The position numbers and the translations under genes are program-made. This document shows positions 14,126 to 17,890 of a stretch of 17,890 nt of DNA, in pieces. The DNA is taken from contig JADFNR010000070.1 of the NCBI GenBank assembly GCA_022563275.1, positions 1 through 17,890 on the forward strand, written 5' to 3'. Position 1 is the stretch's first letter, and each line of letters starts with the position of its first letter. Source of the stretch: Chloroflexota bacterium. Lineage in GTDB: Bacteria > Chloroflexota > Dehalococcoidia > UBA3495. Under the pieces are notes generated by a model. It was not told the DNA's origin, did no database searches, and was given only the letters and a program-made list of their open reading frames with translations.

Positions 14126-15235
14126 TCAGTCTTCGAATATGTCCAGAGGCAGGAACGCGGAGACGATGAAGTTGGGCACATCCACCACCTCGCTCACCTT
14201 CAAGTCCACGGCCACACTGCAGATGCAATAGGCCTGCTCCCTCGACCAGCCCCTTTCCATCAGCAGTTGAATCATGTTCAATAGCGCGTTGCGGATGGCG
14301 AGGGTGCCGTCCTCCGACTGATTCACGCCGTCTTCGGCGATGCACATTCCGGTGGCGGCGATGAACCGTTTGGGCGCCGCCATCTCGGGGCTGGTGAAAT
14401 AATCGTCCCTCTCGAAAATCGGGAAGCGGATATTGCGGCGGGTGGCCTCTCCCTTCAATGGTTGGAAAGTCACGTGCAGCGTGCAGTCCATCTCGACGGC
14501 GGTGCCGCAGCATTCGGAGTCTCCTTGGGCGTAATGGGCGTCGCCGGCCGAGAACAGGGCGCCTTCGGTGAATACTGGGAGCATCAGCCGTATTCCCGCG
14601 GTAAGCTGTTTGATGTCCATGTTTCCGCCGTGCTCCCGGGGCGGAATGGTGCGCAGACCCTCGCTGGCAAAGGGTTCCTGGGCCGGGACCGCGCCCTGGG
14701 GCGTTGGGCCGATCACCATCCCTCCCCGGCGCAGCAGTTCATCCTCCCTGAGGAGTATCTCCTGCCGCAGCGCGCGGGACGGTGCCACTCCGATGGTGCC
14801 CATGAAAGATGCCTCGGGGATACGCACTCCGGGCAACTGCGGGGAGCGGGCGAACCCGTCCTGCATCTCCCAATGGACCAGATAGGGTTCGGTGAAGACA
14901 TCCCTTAGGAACCCGAATCCCGGCAGGATGCTGGTGAAGCCCCAACTGGCCGGCTCGATGCGCTGGATGGTCACCTCCAGCAGGTCGCCCGGTTCGGCCC
15001 CCTTCACGAAGACCGGCCCGGTGAGCGGATGGACCAGGTTAAGGTCCGTGCCCAGCAGATCGGCTGCGACAGTAGTTGGCGTGATCTGGCCGTCGAAGGC
15101 ATGCCTGGTCTGCATCACCACTTCTTCGCCCGGTTCCACTTCGATGACCGGCGGTATATCCGGGTGCCAGCGGTTGTGACCCTTCTCTGGCTCGTCGGCG
15201 CACCGTTTGGAATAGTCCAGCTCGATGCTTTTCAT
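14126..15235 (-). CDS. acetamidase/formamidase family protein
   Basis: This family hydrolyses short amides (formamide, acetamide) to the acid and ammonia. The 369-residue protein starts at ATG 15235 after GGGAGG; a longer frame to 15295 begins before any ribosome site. Characteristic blocks include LTGPVFVKGAEPGDLLEV (71-88), PREHGGNMDIKQL (199-211) and GDAHYAQGDSE (231-241), the metal-binding and catalytic core of the FmdA/AmdA family. The size is close to that of the family. It would supply ammonia in the cytoplasm. It is preceded by a perfect TATAAT box and is divergent from one LLM oxidoreductase and followed by another, so it is probably part of a catabolic module. Which amide it uses is not decidable from sequence alone. 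Confidence 0.9.
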   Translation of the reverse strand: MKSIELDYSKRCADEPEKGHNRWHPDIPPVIEVEPGEEVVMQTRHAFDGQITPTTVAADLLGTDLNLVHPLTGPVFVKGAEPGDLLEVTIQRIEPASWGFTSILPGFGFLRDVFTEPYLVHWEMQDGFARSPQLPGVRIPEASFMGTIGVAPSRALRQEILLREDELLRRGGMVIGPTPQGAVPAQEPFASEGLRTIPPREHGGNMDIKQLTAGIRLMLPVFTEGALFSAGDAHYAQGDSECCGTAVEMDCTLHVTFQPLKGEATRRNIRFPIFERDDYFTSPEMAAPKRFIAATGMCIAEDGVNQSEDGTLAIRNALLNMIQLLMERGWSREQAYCICSVAVDLKVSEVVDVPNFIVSAFLPLDIFED

Positions 15236-15297
15236 CGGTTTCCTCCCATCTGGCCTTGCTGATAAAGATCGGTGGATGCTCGTGCGAAAGTCCACGC

Positions 15298-15303
15298 ATT
15301 ATA
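15298..15303 (-). promoter_or_regulatory. -10 box (TATAAT) of the acetamidase promoter
   Basis: A consensus TATAAT on the minus strand, about 60 bases before the start, in an A+T-richer pocket of the divergent region. The -35 is poor (GTCGAT-like), which may mean activator dependence. Confidence 0.45.
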
Positions 15304-15332
15304 GACCAAGAAAATGAAAATCGACTGCGCGG

Positions 15333-15361
15333 TTGACGCAGGCTGGCCAACCTTGGATACT
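15333..15361 (+). promoter_or_regulatory. sigma-70-type promoter of the second oxidoreductase
   Basis: TTGACG (15333-15338), a 17-base spacer, then GATACT (15356-15361). Predicted start of transcription is about 25 bases before the ATG at 15394. It is the best promoter in the window, and it overlaps the upstream region of the divergent acetamidase promoter, so the two may be co-regulated. Confidence 0.65.
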
Positions 15362-15393
15362 GAGCGTGATTTGGACAACTACGGGAGGCTGGC

Positions 15394-16260
15394 ATGCGAT
15401 TAGGAGCGATATTCCCCCAGACGGAGATCGGCGCGGACCCATCCGCCGTCAAGGACTTCGCCCAGGCCGCCGAGGACCTGGGTTACGACCATATTTTGGT
15501 CTTTGACCACGTGTTGGGCGCCGACCAAACCAAGAGGACCGGTTGGGACCGGCCCTATAACAAAGATGATATGTTCCACGAACCCTTCGTCATGTTCGGC
15601 TTCCTGGGCGCCATCACCGAGAAGATCGAGTTCACCACCGGGGTGCTGATTCTGGGGCAGCGCCAGACCAGCCTGGTGGCCAAACAGGCGGCGGAGGTCG
15701 ACGTGCTGACCGGGGGCCGTCTGCGCCTAGGCATCGGCATCGGTTGGAACGAGGTCGAGTACGAGGCTTTGGGTCAGAGTTTCACCAATCGGGGCCGCCG
15801 CAGCGAGGAGCAGATCGAATTGCTGCGCCTGCTGTGGACCCAGGAATCGGTGGACTTCAACGGCAAGTACCACAAAGTGACCAACGCGGGCATCAACCCC
15901 CTGCCGGTGCAGCGGCCCATCCCCATCTGGCTGGGCGGCGGCGAGGAGCGGGTGATCCGCCGCATCGGGAAGATGGCCGACGGCTGGTTCCCCCAGTTCC
16001 AGCCCGACAGCGCCGGTCAGGAGAAGATTCACGAGATGCGCGAACACGCCACCAAAGCCGGGCGCGACCCCAAGGCCATCGGCATCGAGGGGCGCATCTC
16101 CTACGCCGCCGATAAACAAGACACCTGGGAGAAGATGGCCGCCGCCTGGGACGAGGTGGGCGCCACCCACCTGTCGGTCAACACCATGAAGGCCGGGCTA
16201 AAGGGCCCGGACCAACACATAGAGGCCATCAAACGGTTCAAAGAGACGGTTTCGGGGTAG
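15394..16260 (+). CDS. LLM-class F420-dependent oxidoreductase
   Basis: A 288-residue protein of the luciferase-like superfamily, shorter than its neighbour at 12819-14000 and of a different subgroup. It starts MRLGAIFPQTEIG after GGGAGG. The family's typical run is present: DLGYDHILVFDHVLG (28-42), EKIEFTTGVLIL (76-87), AEVDVLTGGRLRLGIGIGWNEVEYEALG (100-127) and PLPVQRPIPIWLGGGEERVIRRIGKMADGW further on. The GIGIGWNEVEYEALG motif is that of F420-dependent members, for example in Mycobacterium and Chloroflexota, so F420 is the favoured cofactor. The substrate is unknown. The good promoter and the hairpin after the stop mark it as a single-gene transcript. Confidence 0.9.
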   Translation: MRLGAIFPQTEIGADPSAVKDFAQAAEDLGYDHILVFDHVLGADQTKRTGWDRPYNKDDMFHEPFVMFGFLGAITEKIEFTTGVLILGQRQTSLVAKQAAEVDVLTGGRLRLGIGIGWNEVEYEALGQSFTNRGRRSEEQIELLRLLWTQESVDFNGKYHKVTNAGINPLPVQRPIPIWLGGGEERVIRRIGKMADGWFPQFQPDSAGQEKIHEMREHATKAGRDPKAIGIEGRISYAADKQDTWEKMAAAWDEVGATHLSVNTMKAGLKGPDQHIEAIKRFKETVSG

Positions 16261-16293
16261 GCCGCTCCGCGCCGAAACGGCTCAGATGCGTAA

Positions 16294-16319
16294 GGGCGTC
16301 CCGATGAAGCGGGACGCCC
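16294..16319. terminator. ten-pair hairpin between convergent genes
   Basis: GGGCGTCCCG (16294-16303) pairs fully with CGGGACGCCC (16310-16319) around a six-base loop. No long T run follows on either strand, so it may be a strong but imperfect bidirectional terminator. Confidence 0.6.
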
Positions 16320-16353
16320 CCGGAGTTTCGTTATCAACTTCTTTCAGGAAACG

Positions 16354-17890
16354 TCAGTCGCCGCTCGGGGAATGCTCATGCCTCCATGCAAGGGCTTTTC
16401 GCATCAACGCAGCAACAATTGGACGCTGGCGGCGCTCGTCACGGGTGCGCTGGGCGGCTAAAGTGGCGAACCGCTGGGCTAGGTCGCTCTTGTATCGCTC
16501 AAATTCTCGATTAGCATCGACACACTCTTCTTCATTGGGCACCCGGACTGACCCATAGTGCCCACATTCGGCCAGCGCCTTGAGGAACAGCCCCTTTTCT
16601 AGAGAGCCGACGTCCATCACTATGCCAGTCGTTCCACCTACCCGAATGGTCCCGACCCGAAGCTGACGGCCAGTCTCCATCATCGCGATGCCCGGTTCGA
16701 CTTGGCCGTCGGGAAGGTCGATAAACTCGCTGTCAGTCCAGCGTTGCACGAAGTCTTCAGGGAATTGGACTAGGCCCAAAGTGTTGTAGTGTTCTTCCCA
16801 AATATCCTCCGCCATCTCTGCTGGCGTATTCCGCCCTCTGCGCGCCGCCCTTGCCCTGTCCCGCTGCGCCACCAGCTCCCGCTCCCGCGTCGCCCGGTAC
16901 ATCTCGTCCAGCGCTGAGTAGATCTGTTTCCTAAACTCCTGTCTCTCCTCTGCGTCATCGATCCCCATGAGTTCCAGCACTGCGTCGTCCAGCCGCTGTC
17001 TATCCTCTAGCTCAAACTCCTCTGGAAGCATCCGCGCCACACGCCGCCCTGCTACCACCTCCGCCGCCTCCACAACCCGCCGCTGCACGTCAGCGGCCGC
17101 CGCCCTCGGATCGGGCACAAGCATCATCTTCGCGTCGACCACCTCTGTCTTTAGGCTCCCTTCAATACCAGCTGGGCGGCCGAACTGGTGCTTCGTCAGC
17201 GCAACTACAGTGGAGTTCAAGACTCCCCACAATACCCGCGCATCGATGCCCTCCGAAGCCCAAACATCAAACAGGTTGTGGTTGCTCGGCATCCCATCCC
17301 CGTTCCATGAAACAACGTGCCGGTACTGTTGAGCCATAGGCCAGAACATCTGAGCCCTCTCACCCTTCGGCAGCAAGCCCAAGTCGTACCATGGCCGCGT
17401 CCGCGCCCGCGACGCCACCGTGCTGCCCTTGTGCCATCCCTTCCCTTCCGCATAGGCTACATACCGTCCCAGGTGTGTTCCCCGCAGCCGTGCCCGCGCC
17501 ACCGGCGCGTTTATCACCATCTTCTTCACATCTCGCGCCTTCACCACAATCCGCGTTGCCTCCGTCAGACGGTGGAACTCCGGCTCCAGATACCTTGCCT
17601 CTACTAAGTGCAACCCTCCCTCGCCGTCCCGAATCACCCGTAGCCGCTTCGTCTGATCGGGCGAGATCGCCCACTTCTTTTGGAACGCCTCCGTACTGTC
17701 TGCCTTCCTCACTTCATCCTCAGTAACGTCCCGCACGCAGAAGAACTTGTCTACGCCCGTCTTAAACCCAAACTTGACCTCTGCGACCTCATACATCGGT
17801 GCCATCCGGTCCCCACACCTATCCATCAGGTTGAAGTAGACGTCCGGCGCGCGCAGGTACTGCCCCCATTTCCCTGCCTTGTATCCTGCA
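16354..17890 (-). CDS. C-terminal part of an N6-adenine DNA methyltransferase / type IIG restriction-modification protein (N-terminus beyond right edge)
   Basis: The reading frame is open to the right edge, about 512 codons; the ATG at 17826 is internal, because KWGQYLRAPDVYFNL continues in frame above it. That block, followed by EVAEVKFGFKTGVDKFFCV and later YLEPEFHRL, is the typical junction between the methyltransferase domain and the target-recognition domain of N6-adenine methylases of the type IIG/Eco57I-like kind. Further on come the recognition-domain pieces NHNLFDVWASEGIDARVLWGVLNSTVVALTKHQFGRPAG (a known stretch of these proteins), then a helical, Arg-rich coiled-coil-like region and a C-terminal domain. 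The methylase motifs (FxGxG, NPPY) should lie to the right, and any nuclease domain is not seen. It presumably modifies and may cut DNA, defending against phages. Confidence 0.85.
   Translation of the reverse strand, partial: AGYKAGKWGQYLRAPDVYFNLMDRCGDRMAPMYEVAEVKFGFKTGVDKFFCVRDVTEDEVRKADSTEAFQKKWAISPDQTKRLRVIRDGEGGLHLVEARYLEPEFHRLTEATRIVVKARDVKKMVINAPVARARLRGTHLGRYVAYAEGKGWHKGSTVASRARTRPWYDLGLLPKGERAQMFWPMAQQYRHVVSWNGDGMPSNHNLFDVWASEGIDARVLWGVLNSTVVALTKHQFGRPAGIEGSLKTEVVDAKMMLVPDPRAAAADVQRRVVEAAEVVAGRRVARMLPEEFELEDRQRLDDAVLELMGIDDAEERQEFRKQIYSALDEMYRATRERELVAQRDRARAARRGRNTPAEMAEDIWEEHYNTLGLVQFPEDFVQRWTDSEFIDLPDGQVEPGIAMMETGRQLRVGTIRVGGTTGIVMDVGSLEKGLFLKALAECGHYGSVRVPNEEECVDANREFERYKSDLAQRFATLAAQRTRDERRQRPIVAALMRKALAWRHEHSPSGD

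Noticed and set aside
14001..14513. N-terminal extension of the luciferase-like oxidoreductase frame
   Set aside because: The open frame runs antisense through the acetamidase gene. Superfamily proteins start at MKFGLLFE (14000), which has AAAGGA in front.
1..17890. CRISPR array or insertion sequence
   Set aside because: No spaced direct repeats, no transposase-like frame and no terminal inverted repeats were seen; the only tandem repeats are short coding linkers at 1719-1754 and 1923-1976.

Overview
The window reads as bacterial chromosome, high in G+C, with an integrated genetic element at its left end. The best phylum guess is Chloroflexota, possibly of the SAR202 or Dehalococcoidia type. 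This rests on a lipoprotein whose mature N-terminus has the 'DIQATVTALA...TPTP' style common in that phylum, and on two luciferase-like (LLM) flavin/F420 oxidoreductases next to an acetamidase; such oxidoreductases are abundant in SAR202. It is an inference from style, not a marker-gene placement.

Left arm (1-2946). Six minus-strand genes follow one another with TGA/ATG, TGA/GTG or TAA/ATG overlaps: a 112-aa protein, a 156-aa Cys-pair protein, a 250-aa proline-rich protein, a 49-aa basic peptide, a 53-aa Cys-pair peptide, and a large protein running off the left edge. The large protein joins a shortened Erv/ALR-like thiol-oxidase motif set (CxxC plus H-x3-N-x2-L-x-KP) to a JAMM/Mpr-type metalloprotease motif (E...HTH...SxxD). 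The cassette stops at the 3' part of a tRNA-Gln(CTG) gene that has perfect anticodon and T arms, G73 and an encoded CCA, but no 5' acceptor strand. That is the expected look of an element-chromosome attachment junction, so the left arm is probably the end of a provirus or other integrative element. This is the most novel part of the window.

Middle (2947-12818). After a small GTG-start gene and a hairpin comes a plus-strand operon: an S49 (SppA-like) membrane serine protease, a DUF4350-like membrane-anchored protein whose start lies inside the protease gene, and a lipoprotein with three copies of a helical repeat. Convergent to it on the minus strand are a peptide-type ABC transporter substrate-binding lipoprotein, whose signal peptide is out of frame with its body, and a stand-alone 5'-3' exonuclease (PolA-N/FEN family). 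A PfkB-family sugar kinase with an altered GAGD motif (GAGS) is divergent from the transporter gene. A PD-(D/E)XK nuclease-like gene, visibly poorer in G+C than its surroundings, converges on the kinase with one base between their stops.

Right arm (12819-17890). An acetamidase/formamidase gene is followed on its own strand by one LLM oxidoreductase and faced by a second one across a short divergent promoter region; together they look like a small amide or nitrogen-compound catabolic module. After a strong hairpin, the window ends in the C-terminal part of a large N6-adenine DNA methyltransferase or type IIG restriction-modification protein, so a defence locus may begin beyond the right edge.
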